Shown piece by piece: positions 17,258 to 25,220 of a stretch of DNA of 25,220 nucleotides. This DNA is from Phaeoceros laevis. Its lineage: Eukaryota; Anthocerotophyta; Anthocerotopsida; Notothyladales. The notes beneath the pieces are model-generated. The model was not told the origin of the DNA, made no database searches, and saw only the letters and a program-made list of their open reading frames with translations. The stretch lies in assembly GCA_049999765.1 (NCBI GenBank), contig JBNGIQ010007185.1:44034-69253 (forward strand), in the 5' to 3' direction. Position numbers and translations under genes: made by a program. Each line of letters starts with the position of its first letter. The first letter of the stretch is position 1.

Positions 17258-18718
17258 ATGAGTCTCCAAGCAAGTGCCACAACTACCTCTCCCAGTCCTC
17301 ATTCCTTCGTCAATCTTCTTCTGGCCCAAGAGTTACCTCTCCCACTCTCCCAGGAGGTCATGGATCCTATGCCCCCTACTGATGCTACTGAGCAAGATGC
17401 CCAAGCACCACTCCAGTGCACTCAACTATTTGCCTGTTCGCAGTCCGATCACACAGATCCCTCACCTCAACTGGCTTGCTTGCTTCAACTTCAGTTTCGC
17501 TTGGATGTGATCGATGAATGGAGGAACCTAGCAACTTCCATCATCTTGTTGGAGGGTGGCCACTCCCTTACCAAGCAGATCAAGCTTCTACTCTTCAGAA
17601 CGGATGAGTTGCATGCTCAGTTGGAACAAGCCGAGAACCCCTTGCAAGAAACTCAGCATGACCTCAAGTCGCTCACTTCTCAACTTGCAGCTGCCAACAT
17701 CAAAATTGACCAACTCGAGCAAGCAAATCGGCGTTTCCTTGACAACATTATGCAGGTTTCAAACATTTCCTTTGCATTTCATGCTACATTTCCTACGCAC
17801 CTTTGTATCCTTGTCAATACTGATTTCTCATTCGGGCAACATGTTCAATAACTTCCCACAGCTCCAGTCGGCCCTCCTCATTGCTTCCAGCAAGGCTGAC
17901 TCTATTTCTCTCCCAGCGCCAACAACGCCAACCACACCACATCACTTTGTACCGTCTTTGGCGCATGGCAGTCCCCCCACTTTCAATCAGCACAAACGAG
18001 CTGTCCAGCAGTCAGGCCTAGGTTCCCTTGGGAACGGGAAGTGCACAAACATTATGCCTCACCAGATGGACTCAGACTTGCATCGCCTTCAGCAAGAAGT
18101 GGCCAGGTCCGTACAGCACCAACTTCATGTGCCGATACCAATTTCTCACAACAGTCGCGATGGCCAGTTCGAGCAAGCAACCACACCAGCCCACCACAGC
18201 GAAGGCCATCATCACATTCATTCCCAGGCCAAGAAGAAGAATCATATCCTTCAACTGCAGAGCTGAAGCGCAGAGGCAGAGGACAAGTTGACTCTAGGGA
18301 CCTAGACTTGACAAGGTATGGTCCAGACCACAAACATCTTTTCAATGTTAGAGTGCATGGCCTGCCTGATAAACTTCAGGAGGATCTTGAGCAGTCCAGA
18401 AGATTGATGGCTAGCTGGCTTAGGAACGAGTGTTCTTTTCACCCACATCAATATACTGAACTTCGCAAAGCTGAGCACACACCCAAGGAGCTGAGTCGAG
18501 GTGGGCAGCTACCCTTTAGGCACTGGATTGTCACCGCAACTGGGACACCGGATAGGGATTATCTGATTGCACATGATGTGCCAATCTGGGAGAGATCGCA
18601 CACTATTAGGATTGTTCCGGACTATACTCCTCAGGAATTCCTTAGACTTATGAATATCAATCCGGGACTGGTGAGAATTGGCCCTCCGCCTTCACTGAGC
18701 AACCGTCAGGCTACTTGA
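17258..18718 (+). pseudogene. LINE ORF1 protein (coiled coil plus L1 ORF1p-like domain), copy B
   Basis: From ATG 17258 the protein starts Ser/Pro/Leu-rich. Residues ~110-165 form a heptad-like Glu/Gln/Leu stretch (DELHAQLEQAENPLQETQHD, QLAAANIKIDQLEQANRRF), likely a coiled coil. A candidate intron (17756-17861) then joins to LQSALLIASSKADS in another frame, with Gln/His-rich sequence. A further frame change between 18110 and 18260 leads to ELKRRGRGQ and HLFNVRVHGLPD, a putative RRM-like segment, then SHTIRIVPDYTPQEFLRLM, which resembles the C-terminal domain of L1-type ORF1 proteins. The protein would bind LINE RNA as a multimer. It ends at TGA 18716-18718, in frame with ORF2. Family assignment rests on architecture and weak motif likeness. 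Confidence 0.65.
17756..17861 (+). other. Candidate 106-nt GT-AG intron in LINE ORF1
   Basis: ATGCAG|GTTTCA at the 5' side and CTTCCCACAG|CTCCAG at the 3' side. The interval is T-rich and holds TACTGAT, a plausible branch site. Exon 1 ends on a complete codon, and exon 2 opens immediately in the frame that stays open for over 130 codons. Unspliced, the first frame hits a stop at 17849-17851. A simple indel is the alternative. Confidence 0.45.
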
Positions 18719-18724
18719 CAATTA
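18716..18724 (+). promoter_or_regulatory. Leaky-stop context between LINE ORF1 and ORF2 (TGA CAA TTA)
   Basis: The ORF1 stop TGA is followed by CAATTA, the CARYYA hexamer known to promote stop-codon readthrough in plant viral RNAs of the tobamovirus type. ORF2 continues in the same frame with no ATG before its first endonuclease motif, so readthrough would produce an ORF1-ORF2 fusion. This is sequence-based inference. Confidence 0.5.
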
Positions 18725-19677
18725 CCAGGGACAATAGCACAGCAGCCTGCAGACCAGACTCCTACAGTGGTGTCAATAATTTACTGGAACCTGAATGTCT
18801 TTAAGAAAGAGAAGTTATTGCCCCTTCTCCTAGACAATCCGGTTCGCGACATTGTTGTACTCTCCGAAACTAAGAAGACCTTGGCCAACCAAATTGAGAA
18901 ATTTGGAGATCATGTCTGGTTGCACATGCTCGCTTTTGTCCCACCGCATCATGTGCCTTCACGTGCAACAGCTTCACGTGGGATTGCAGTGCTTTGTAAA
19001 CCCCATATAGCTTCGCATGTCCAAATATGGAGATGGAATCAGGATGCACACTACATATGGCTTAAGATTTCATCTCCGGACAAAACTCATTCTTTGCTGC
19101 TCGCATGCGTCTATGTCCCCCCAGCTAGCAGTGTCACATTCAGGCATAAGTCAGCAAGTGCTGAAGACATGCTTCTTGATATCGAGCGAGACCTTGTCGA
19201 TCTGGAGGCTCAAGGCATGCTTACTTCCACATTCTTCGTAGGGGACATCAATATTAGAGTCGCTAAGAAGCAGGCTTTCCCTAGTGAGATTAGCCACCCT
19301 ACTATGTCGCCGAGGGTGATGTTCCTAGGATCTCAGTAGACAAGAGACATTCAGGCCGACGTACAGACTTGCTTCTAGATATGCTTAGAAGATGGAACAT
19401 GCTTATTATCAATGGTATCCAGCAGTTCCCGCAGTCCGGTAGTATTACACATCGCTCATGCTTGAGCAGTAGCAAGAAGAGAAGGAAACATGGCAAGTTT
19501 AGGTCCTCATTACATCAGAGCTCAGTAGATCTCTTGCTTGGTCACATGCTATCCACTCATCTCATCAAGGAATTCAAGATTCTCCCCCAGAGAAAGGGAT
19601 CGGATCATATGCCTTTGTGGATAAAGTTTCAGTTGCCTAACATAATCTTTCCAGAGGCAGCAGCATCTCCTGCATAG
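18719..19677 (+). pseudogene. LINE ORF2 N-terminus: APE-type endonuclease, copy B
   Basis: In frame with ORF1 after its TGA. VSIIYWNLN (Asn of the first APE motif), IVVLSETKK (catalytic Glu), GIAVLCKPHIA, LLACVYVPPAS and TFFVGDINIRV (GD.N motif) give an apurinic-type endonuclease. A frameshift near 19315 moves the rest to another frame, with TDLLLDMLRRWNMLIINGI, SVDLLLGHML and KGSDHMPLWIKF (the SDH motif with catalytic Asp-His). A TAG follows at 19675-19677. All key residues look present, so only the frameshift and stop disable it. The enzyme nicks the target strand to prime reverse transcription. No initiating ATG is near the start. Confidence 0.88.
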
Positions 19678-20072
19678 TCAATTACCCATATGTTGCGGAA
19701 GAAAGATCATGAAGCATTCAAATCAACCATGACCACAGCGTTGAAATGCTATAGCAAAACGAATGCTCGAGGTAGTCTGCTGCAAAGAGTTTCTGCCCTT
19801 CAACATATACTTATGACAGCAATTAAAAAGCATGGGACAAAGATAGTTATCACCAATTCAAGCAAGATTTCTACAGCAAAGCAATGGCATGACAGTGAAT
19901 GCCAGAACTTACAGAAGCAGCTGCAAGATATGCTAAATCAGAACTCCACGGGCGAAATCATGGGAAAGGATGAGTATAGAAGCTTACATATGCAATTTGT
20001 ACTCAAGAACGAAACGGGAGAAACTCAACGTATGAGAAGGAGGTGCAAACACGGGCCATTCTGGATATAAAC
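19678..20072 (+). pseudogene. LINE ORF2 linker between endonuclease and RT, copy B
   Basis: The same frame continues after the TAG at 19675 to 20070: KKDHEAFKSTMTTALKCYSK, AKQWHDSECQNLQKQLQDML and LHMQFVLKNETGETQRMRRR. WHDSEC and the Lys/Gln-rich helical character fit the region between endonuclease and RT of L1-like elements (where W.D.EC.. is common). The frame ends at TAA 20068-20070, just before the N gap. Confidence 0.7.
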
Positions 20073-20172
20073 NNNNNNNNNNNNNNNNNNNNNNNNNNNN
20101 NNNNNNNNNNNNNNNNNNNNNNNNNNNNNNNNNNNNNNNNNNNNNNNNNNNNNNNNNNNNNNNNNNNNNNNN
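20073..20172. other. Assembly gap of 100 N
   Basis: Exactly 100 undetermined bases, the usual placeholder of unknown true size. It lies in ORF2 of LINE copy B, so the RT N-terminus is incomplete. Any feature crossing it is uncertain. Confidence 1.
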
Positions 20173-21550
20173 CAATATGGTACTGCCTTGTTTCAGTCCC
20201 AATTGCCAATACACACCATCTCCACCCCTCTGTATCCGCGGCTCCCAGAAACACCGCTGTTTACAAATAAGAATGTCAGTCAGGCAATAACACTCTTGAA
20301 ATCAGGGAAGGCAAGGCAGCTGACCGTTATGGGCTAAGAGCAGAGTATTTCAAGCTCTTGAATGACGGCCACCTGCCGGAGGTCTTTGCGCAGCTATTCA
20401 ATGAAGTTCAGATCCAAGGATACTTTCCCCCTACATGGGGAGAATCTGACCTACATCCTCTACATAAGGCTGGTCATCTGGATGATCCGGACAACTTCGG
20501 GTGTATCATGTTGAACTCGATGTTTTATAAGCTCTATGGTTCAGTTGTCCATCAATTGGTCAGTCCTTACATGCTCAATGACGATCAGACCTTTCAAGCA
20601 GGCTTCCGTAAAACTTATAGCTGTCTTCATCATCTTAGAGCTATTATAGAGCAAGCCAAGGTTCAAGGCAGCAAGGTTTACGCTTGCTTTATAGATCTAA
20701 GAAAAGCTTTCGACTCTATACCCAGAGCAAAGCTTTGGGAAGCTATGGAGCAGGCCGGCATCCCTGCCAATCTCATTCGCGCCATGCAGCTTATGTATCA
20801 GCACTGTACGATTCAAGTAAAGACGGTTCAAGGACGGTCGGCATCGTTCCGTAGTAACATGGGACTCAAGTAGGGCTGCCCCCAATCTCCTACATCATTC
20901 ACATTCTACTTACAGCAATTACAAAAACGATGCAGGGAAGCCACAGACCTGGATGCGCCGCAAATAATGGGACTAGCCATTGCCATGTTGTTGTTTGCAG
21001 ACAATATCGTGCTCATGTCCCTCTCGTCAGCGGGCCTACAAAAGCAACTTAATATGCTTCATGAATTCTGCCTCTAGTGCCATTTGCAAGTCAACCTCCA
21101 AAAGACATCTATACTTATCTTCAATGGTACAGGCAATGCCACTCCACCGGATTTCTATTGGGCAGAAGACAAGATTGCAATTTTAGAACTATACAAGTAT
21201 CTTGGTATGATGTTATTTGCAGCAAAACGAACACATGAGGCCCGTCAATCACGGATTGATGCTGCAACTGCAGCATCCTTTAGCATCAGTTCAAATTCGC
21301 TCAATCGCCACTTCTTGCATACTGTACCAATGTTAACCTTCTTCAGGCATTGTATATTACCAAAGCTACTATATGCAGCTCCAATATGGGCGGTCGGATG
21401 TTCCCAGGAAGGGTGGAAGCAAATAGAAAAAGTGCAGTGACGTTGTTTCAAGAGGCATTTCCACCTGCCGCAGAACACCTGTACAGCCACATTACAGGCA
21501 GAATTAGGACTCTGTTCAGTAGAAATCAAAGCCATCATTGCTACAGCTCA

Positions 21551-21748
21551 ATTTCTACAACAGCGGGGGTTTTTCTGTTGTTTTGCGCAGCCCCAAGGAA
21601 GGAAGACATGTGCTAGATAGTGATCTAGGACCTCTTTTAGCTAGCACATTAGTTGGATAGAAAATTGAAAAAATTGTAAAATGAATATGTAATTATAAAG
21701 AAAAGGCGCCGGTTAACACAAAAAATAAAAAAAATATTTCTACAACAG
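21551..21748. repeat. 13-bp target-site duplication around the insertion
   Basis: ATTTCTACAACAG occurs at both borders, with different bases beyond (A versus T on the left side, C.GGG versus CTGG on the right). The duplicated sequence encodes part of FLQQ, also present once in LINE copy A. Confidence 0.88.
21564..21735. mobile_element. 172-bp A-tailed insertion (SINE-like or truncated retroelement)
   Basis: It is flanked by a perfect 13-bp duplication, ATTTCTACAACAG, at 21551-21563 and 21736-21748. LINE coding homology to copy A stops at the left copy and resumes right after the right one, so the inserted segment is exactly defined. It ends in an A-rich tail (AACACAAAAAATAAAAAAAATAT), as expected from target-primed reverse transcription, and contains a 9-bp inverted repeat (ATGTGCTAG at 21608-21616, CTAGCACAT at 21641-21649). 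No tRNA-type A/B boxes or 5S/7SL likeness was recognised. It could be a new SINE or a 5'-truncated 3' end of another element. Confidence 0.8.
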
Positions 21749-22502
21749 CTGGCGACGCTCCCTTCAAATAGACTACCGAACTTTGCGCTTCAGACATTCT
21801 GCAACTTAGAAGAACACAATCATATGGGTTGGATGAAGAGTTGGCATACTTGGTTGTCAAAATGGGGCCTGGATGGATACCAACTGCATCAGCTAACACC
21901 AAAGCTTATCAGATGGGCCTATATTCAATACATTTGGAACACAGCAGGCATCTCTGAAAAGCAAAGGACCTATATGCTCAACAATGGTGGAATCCCACGC
22001 CTTTACCTACAACCGTACCTCCAGCAAGTACTTTCGTTTTCCCATGTAAACGCGCTTATTCAAATTAGATTGCAAGCAACAAATTGGTCCAACAGACACA
22101 TATGGATGCAGCAGAGAGGCATCCTCCAGCCACCATGTCACTTATGCCATGAAGAAGTCACCGATGTGGAGTCACATGATCTTCAATTGCCTTCTCACAG
22201 AGGTAGTCAGATTTAGGCACGAAGCATTATTTAGAATAGCATCAACTTTACAACAATTGTATGCACAGAAACCTCTGACCATAGCATCATTTGCTTTAGA
22301 CCTTGTAGCTCACATTAGAGATACCACACCACTATTTTCACAAGATACCTCGGAGGAATCAGACTCAGAGGACAATAGTGTTTCTGACCTAAGATCCTCG
22401 GAGGACGAGGATGATGCCTCGGATATCACCTTTAGTGGCCGATCCTCAGCATCTCAAAACTTCCATATGCACCTTAGGAGTCAATCTGGCACAGACCATT
22501 GA

Positions 22503-22996
22503 ATTCAGATTATTTACAAGTATTTATTCTTGTTGTTGGCTGGACACAAACTCTACTGCACATGCTCTGAGTTTGTGAATGCATAAAGATATCATGCGTG
22601 GACCGTTGAAGAGCGCCTTCACGCAACGTTCTACATGTCCAACACCAGTTGGTTAATGAGAGATTCTGATACATATAATCACGATCATGAACAAATCACC
22701 TACCACAAACCTACAGAGTCCATGTCTCTCACATTACGCTGTCAACTCCAGCTGATAAGATTATACAGCTGCCCTCTATCATCTATCTCGACAGGACGGC
22801 ATAGCATATCGTGCACGGAAAGGCTACTAGAACACTCTGGCACCTTCAAGTTCATTCACTTGGCAGAGTTGCCTCAGACTAATGCTAGCTACTACCAACG
22901 AGATATGTAATATTCTCAGAATTTTGTTTCACTGACTTAGAAGCATACTTGCAAGTACGCTTCAGGTTGGCATACAACAGCATGAGAAAAGAAAAT
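22503..22996. other. Region after LINE copy B, no gene recognised
   Basis: Probably contains the LINE 3' UTR. An ATG-started frame at 22635-22910 (91 codons: MSNTSWLMRDSDTYNHDHEQ...) has no recognised family and may be chance. No poly(A) tail or AATAAA is obvious. Confidence 0.5.
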
Positions 22997-23212
22997 ACCA
23001 GCAATGCTGGACAGATCACTTCAAAGTTGCATAAGACAAAAACCAGCATGGCTGGACAGAGCACTTCCAAAATGCCCAAGGAAAAATCCAGCAATGCTGG
23101 ACAGATCACTTCAACTATGCCTACGAAAAAACCCAGCAATGCTGGACAGATCACTTCAAATATGCCTAAGAAAAAACCCAACAATGCTGGACAGATCACT
23201 TCTAATTTGTAA
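22997..23212. repeat. 45-bp minisatellite, about five copies
   Basis: Units start at 22997, 23042, 23087, 23132 and 23177 (the last partial), sharing AGCAATGCTGGACAGATCACTTC. Since 45 is a multiple of three, both strands stay open. The plus frame gives repeats of the type SNAGQITSxMPKxK within an ORF from 22949 to 23212, and the minus frame gives hydrophobic ICPALLGF-type repeats. The plus frame starts in non-repeat sequence and ends right after the array. Whether either is translated cannot be told. Confidence 0.92.
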
Positions 23213-23338
23213 TTTCCGCCACCTCACTTCAAAGTTTATGAAAGCCTCCTGCACATGCCGATGTCACCGTCAGTTCCCCTACACTCATAGCATAAACAAC
23301 AGAAGAAGGTGAGCACAAAAACACTAATGCAATACCTC

Positions 23339-23743
23339 TCACTGCTCACTTCGATCGGAACCCACCCCTCCCTCGGCCTCGCTTTGCAGGGCCTTGCTGT
23401 GCACCTTTTGATGCAGTCCGCTTGCCTCTTCCAGATCCCATGCCTCGGCCTGCTGACTCCGCTGGTCCATCCTGGCTAAGCGAGAGCGTGTTCGCATTGC
23501 GTTTCGGTGTGGTATCCAAATAGCGCCTCCTGTGGACTTCACGCGCTTTGAAGTAGGCGTCACAGGTTCCGTCTTCACCTCTACAAGCTTGCGTCCAGCT
23601 TTCCCACTCCTTGTGGTATGAGATGGTGTCACCATCTGGGTGAGCACCTGCACCTCGCTGGTGCCATCATCCTCACCGTCCATGCCTGAAGACATGTTTG
23701 AAGACACTTCTTGGCCTGGTGATGGGGCCACACCGCCTGTCAC
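23339..23743 (-). CDS. Candidate 3' exon of the unknown minus-strand gene
   Basis: An open minus frame ends at TGA 23341-23339. It lacks an ATG at its upstream edge, so it is probably entered by splicing. It encodes an acidic start (MDGEDDGTSEVQV), then a basic Ser/Thr/Arg-rich part (HTTRSGKAGRKLVEVKTEPV, SKRVKSTGG) that could be a nuclear localisation region, with VKTE fitting a sumoylation-type motif, and a Gln/Glu-rich end (SQQAEAWDLEEASGLHQKVH). A GTGAGT donor on the minus strand near 23748 and acceptors such as CTCACCCAG upstream of ATGGTGACACC could link it in frame to the 23806-25042 exon, but the choice is not decided by sequence. No family is recognised. Confidence 0.45.
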   Translation of the reverse strand: MTGGVAPSPGQEVSSNMSSGMDGEDDGTSEVQVLTQMVTPSHTTRSGKAGRKLVEVKTEPVTPTSKRVKSTGGAIWIPHRNAMRTRSRLARMDQRSQQAEAWDLEEASGLHQKVHSKALQSEAEGGVGSDRSEQ

Positions 23744-23800
23744 TCACATCCTCCTTCAAGCCGTCATATGCATCTTCGGAGTCGGTCTCCAGTTCACTGG

Positions 23801-23850
23801 ACTCTTCACGCTCCACTGGACTCTTCACGCTCCACTGGACTCTTCACTGG
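23801..23850. repeat. 19-bp tandem duplication that shifts frame
   Basis: ACTCTTCACGCTCCACTGG at 23801-23819 and 23820-23838, then a 12-bp short form ACTCTTCACTGG (23839-23850). The 19-bp step moves the minus-strand reading frame and creates the stop ending the long ORF. Confidence 0.88.
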
Positions 23851-25042
23851 ACTCTTCACCTCTTCACCTTCGTCCACTACACCTCCTTCTGCACCAGAGT
23901 ACCCTGCCGCTGCATCTCCAACTTCGGCATCTCCACCTTCGGCATCTAAACTTTCGGCATCCCCACCATCATCAAAACCTGCATTTGTATTAAAGTGAAG
24001 TGCATCTCCCTCTGCCTCGTACTCAGACTCTGTGGGTACTGCATGTTCAGGAGGACATACTGGGAGTACTTCATTCACAGCATCAGGTACTGGAACAGCA
24101 TCAGGTACTGCAAGTGGTACTCCAGCAACATCAGGTACTGGAACTGTATCATCAGGTACTGCAGTAACTAAGACAGGTACTTCAGATGTAGTTGGTACTG
24201 GATGATCTTCAGCAGGTGGAGCAGCGAGTACTGCATGTACTACTATAGGTACTGCATGACTACCAACAAGTACTTGAGAAGGTTGCGTCTGTACTAACTC
24301 ACCTACAGCTGGTACTAGCAGTGTGCTGGCATGTACTCCAACACCTACCATAGGTACTGCATTACCTTGAACTTCTGCCTCAAGTACTTGAAAACCTATG
24401 CCAAGCACTTCACCCCTAGCAACATGTACTGCCTCAACTGCAGGCACTCCTGTGGGTTCTAGTGGCACACTGGATGGAACTGAAGGGACCTTGGGAGTGT
24501 CTCCTGTGGGTACCTGAGGTGGCACTGGCTGTGAAACCTGCACAACATGCTCACGAAACTTGTCCAAATCAGATTCCTGGCTAGGAGAAATGAAGTCTGG
24601 AAGGCATGCAGTACTACTAGGAGCAGCAATACTAGGACGCTGAAAAGCGTATGGGTGGATGCCCTCTAGTATTCCAAATTCTCCCAGTGAGCCACCATCA
24701 AACACATCTTCAGCTGCTAACTCATCCTGCAGTAGAGACGTCTCCAGAGCAGTAGCATCTTGCGTAGAAATGAAATCACATTGTGGCATAGACAGGCCAC
24801 CGAGTGTGCCTAACTCTCCAATAGGTGGTCTACTGGCAATTTGTGATGATGAATCTGGCGAAATGTGAAGCGCAGTCAACCACTCGGGGTGGCAGACCGC
24901 TGCATGTGCCTCACACCTGTGGCAACGCTTGACAGTGCATACAGGTGGTGGTGGTGGAGAAGCCTCTCGCTTCACAACATCGGCAGATTCACAACATTGG
25001 CAGCTTCCTGCAGGTCGGGTGCTGCACGTGTGGCATCATCAT
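23806..25042 (-). CDS. Main exon of an unknown gene: Cys-rich N-terminus, Val/Pro-rich middle, acidic end
   Basis: A long minus frame of 389 codons lies at 24975-23806. Its start has CTVKRCHRCEAHAAVCHPEW, a Cys/His cluster after a Pro run. The middle (about residues 140-300) is dominated by Val-Pro words encoded by repeated GGTAC on the plus strand. It then turns acidic (ESEYEAEGDALHF, GGDAESLDAEGGDAEVGD). Upstream, a 17-bp tandem duplication (24971-25004) puts the long frame out of phase with the strongest splice acceptor at 25043. Near the end, a 19-bp duplication (23801-23838) causes a premature TGA; the frame after it would continue acidic (ELETDSEDAYDGLKED). No family is recognised. Low-complexity, acidic and Cys-rich character would fit a nuclear or transposon-borne protein, but that is a guess. 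Confidence 0.5.
24971..25004. repeat. 17-bp tandem duplication that shifts frame
   Basis: TTCACAACATCGGCAGA (24971-24987) is followed by TTCACAACATTGGCAGC (24988-25004), with two mismatches. It lies on the minus strand between the splice acceptor and the long ORF. Counting only one copy would bring the exon frame from the acceptor into the long ORF. Confidence 0.85.
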
Positions 25043-25138
25043 CTGTGCACAAGAGGAAATGCGAAAGTTAGAAGAGAAGCCAAACAAGGAAGAAACAAAA
25101 AAGCCAGCATGAATTTGAGAAACCAAGTACTGAACTAC
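25043..25138 (-). other. Spliceosomal intron (96 nt) of the minus-strand gene
   Basis: Minus strand: GGATTCAG|GTAGTT ... TTCCTCTTGTGCACAG|ATGATGATGCC. It is very T-rich, with a long pyrimidine tract and CTAAC about 25 nt before the acceptor, an ideal branch site. Joining the flanks keeps an open frame (YLDS then DDDATRAAPDLQEAANVV). A second, weaker acceptor at ACCTGCAG some 30 nt further in would give an alternative frame that runs directly into the long ORF. Confidence 0.65.
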
Positions 25139-25220
25139 CTGAATCCAAGTACTGCAATTTGAATGTTGCTGCCGGATTAGGAATTGGAGCACCAACTTTC
25201 TTTTGGGCCACATTCCTCCG
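25139..25220 (-). CDS. Upstream exon of the minus-strand gene (partial, cut by window edge)
   Basis: Minus strand from the window edge to the donor at 25139: open frame RRNVAQKKVGAPIPNPAATF followed by KLQYLDS. It lacks a start codon in the window, so the gene begins outside. No family is recognised. Confidence 0.45.

Larger units (their letters stand above)
16950..22502 (+). mobile_element. Long L1-like LINE (copy B), nearly complete but broken
   Basis: Order: G-rich 5' region, ORF1 (17258-18718), APE endonuclease (18719-19677), linker with a 100-N gap (20073-20172), RT (20280-21065), thumb and C-terminal region, CCHC remnant and acidic tail to TGA 22500-22502. It shares the RT and C-terminus with copy A lying directly upstream in the same orientation. 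Frameshifts near 18200, 19315, 20310 and 22170, stops at 19675, 20872, 21075 and 21438, and an insertion at 21564-21735 show decay. The 3' end lies somewhere after 22502. Confidence 0.85.
20173..22502 (+). pseudogene. LINE ORF2 reverse transcriptase and C-terminus, copy B
   Basis: After the gap, FQSQLPIHTISTPL leads in. A frameshift near 20310 gives YFKLLNDGHLPEVFAQLFNE, DLHPLHKAGHLDDPDNFG and YACFIDLRKAFDSIPR (motif A). NMGLK is followed by TAG (20871-20873) where copy A has RQGC. LLFADNIVLMS has Asn in place of the second catalytic Asp (motif C). TAG at 21075-21077 and TGA at 21438-21440 follow. The thumb (LYKYLGMMLFAAKRTHEARQ) matches copy A. A 172-bp insertion splits the frame at 21564. 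PCHLCHEEVTDVESH starts the zinc knuckle, which a frameshift near 22170 breaks. The tail (SEESDSEDNSVSDLRSSED...FHMHLRS) parallels copy A. This RT is catalytically dead. Confidence 0.9.

Noticed and set aside
18041-18266. A second intron in LINE ORF1 (donor at 18107, acceptor at 18227)
   Set aside because: Removing it gives the wrong frame for the downstream ORF1 segment; a simple indel explains the shift better.
22885-23199. Minus-strand hydrophobic repeat ORF (ICPALLGF type) as a membrane protein
   Set aside because: It is the antisense of the 45-bp minisatellite; openness follows from the unit length being a multiple of three.
22997-23212. CRISPR array
   Set aside because: Units are contiguous without unique spacers and the genome is eukaryotic.

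Overview
The window looks like a piece of a large, repeat-rich eukaryotic nuclear genome, most likely from the green plant lineage (streptophyte: charophyte alga, bryophyte or similar). The reasons are a Ty3/gypsy polyprotein carrying a cytosine-5 DNA methyltransferase, T-rich spliceosomal-type introns, a relic of a eukaryotic ribosomal protein gene (eL13), two L1-like LINEs and a 100-base N gap typical of a scaffolded assembly. The species cannot be fixed from sequence alone. No rRNA, tRNA, CRISPR or bacterial-type gene was seen.

Layout. 1-947: no gene, short repeats. 948-1811: reverse-transcriptase relic with a YIDD box and one in-frame stop. 1812-2203: first copy of a ~400-bp dispersed repeat. 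2430-2655: decayed eL13 fragment, followed by GC-rich sequence and simple repeats to 3520. 3670-4215: minus-strand LTR retrotransposon fragment (LTR, primer binding site and perhaps the start of gag). 4262-10481: plus-strand Ty3/gypsy element in the order gag-like, protease, C5 methyltransferase, reverse transcriptase, RNase H, integrase, PHD finger, polypurine tract. It is broken by stops, frameshifts and lost catalytic residues. 10482-11270: three copies of a 124-bp unit, two in tandem and one after the second copy of the ~400-bp repeat. 11271-13480: no recognised gene. 13607-13930: two candidate orphan exons. 13945 to about 16910: 5'-truncated LINE. About 16920-22502: a longer LINE of the same family (ORF1, endonuclease, RT, zinc knuckle, acidic tail) with an N gap and a 172-bp A-tailed insertion flanked by a 13-bp target-site duplication. 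22997-23212: 45-bp minisatellite. 23339-25220: minus-strand unknown gene with a well-formed 96-nt intron, a Cys-rich N-terminus, a Val/Pro-rich middle and an acidic region, but with two short tandem duplications that upset its frame.

The most remarkable object is the gypsy element. Its single pol combines a DNA-methylation writer (C5 methyltransferase, catalytic Cys kept) with a chromatin-reader-type PHD finger at the integrase C-terminus. Capture of C5 methyltransferases by retrotransposons is known in a few eukaryotes; the combination with a terminal PHD finger, and the ECQ variant of motif IV, deserve a closer look. In this copy the protease, RT, integrase and PHD finger each carry a change at a key residue, so it is a fossil, but active relatives may exist elsewhere in the genome. 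A second notable point is the longer LINE: its ORF1 and ORF2 are in the same frame, separated only by TGA followed by CAATTA, the classic leaky-stop context, and its ORF1 contains a 106-nt GT-AG segment whose removal restores the frame.
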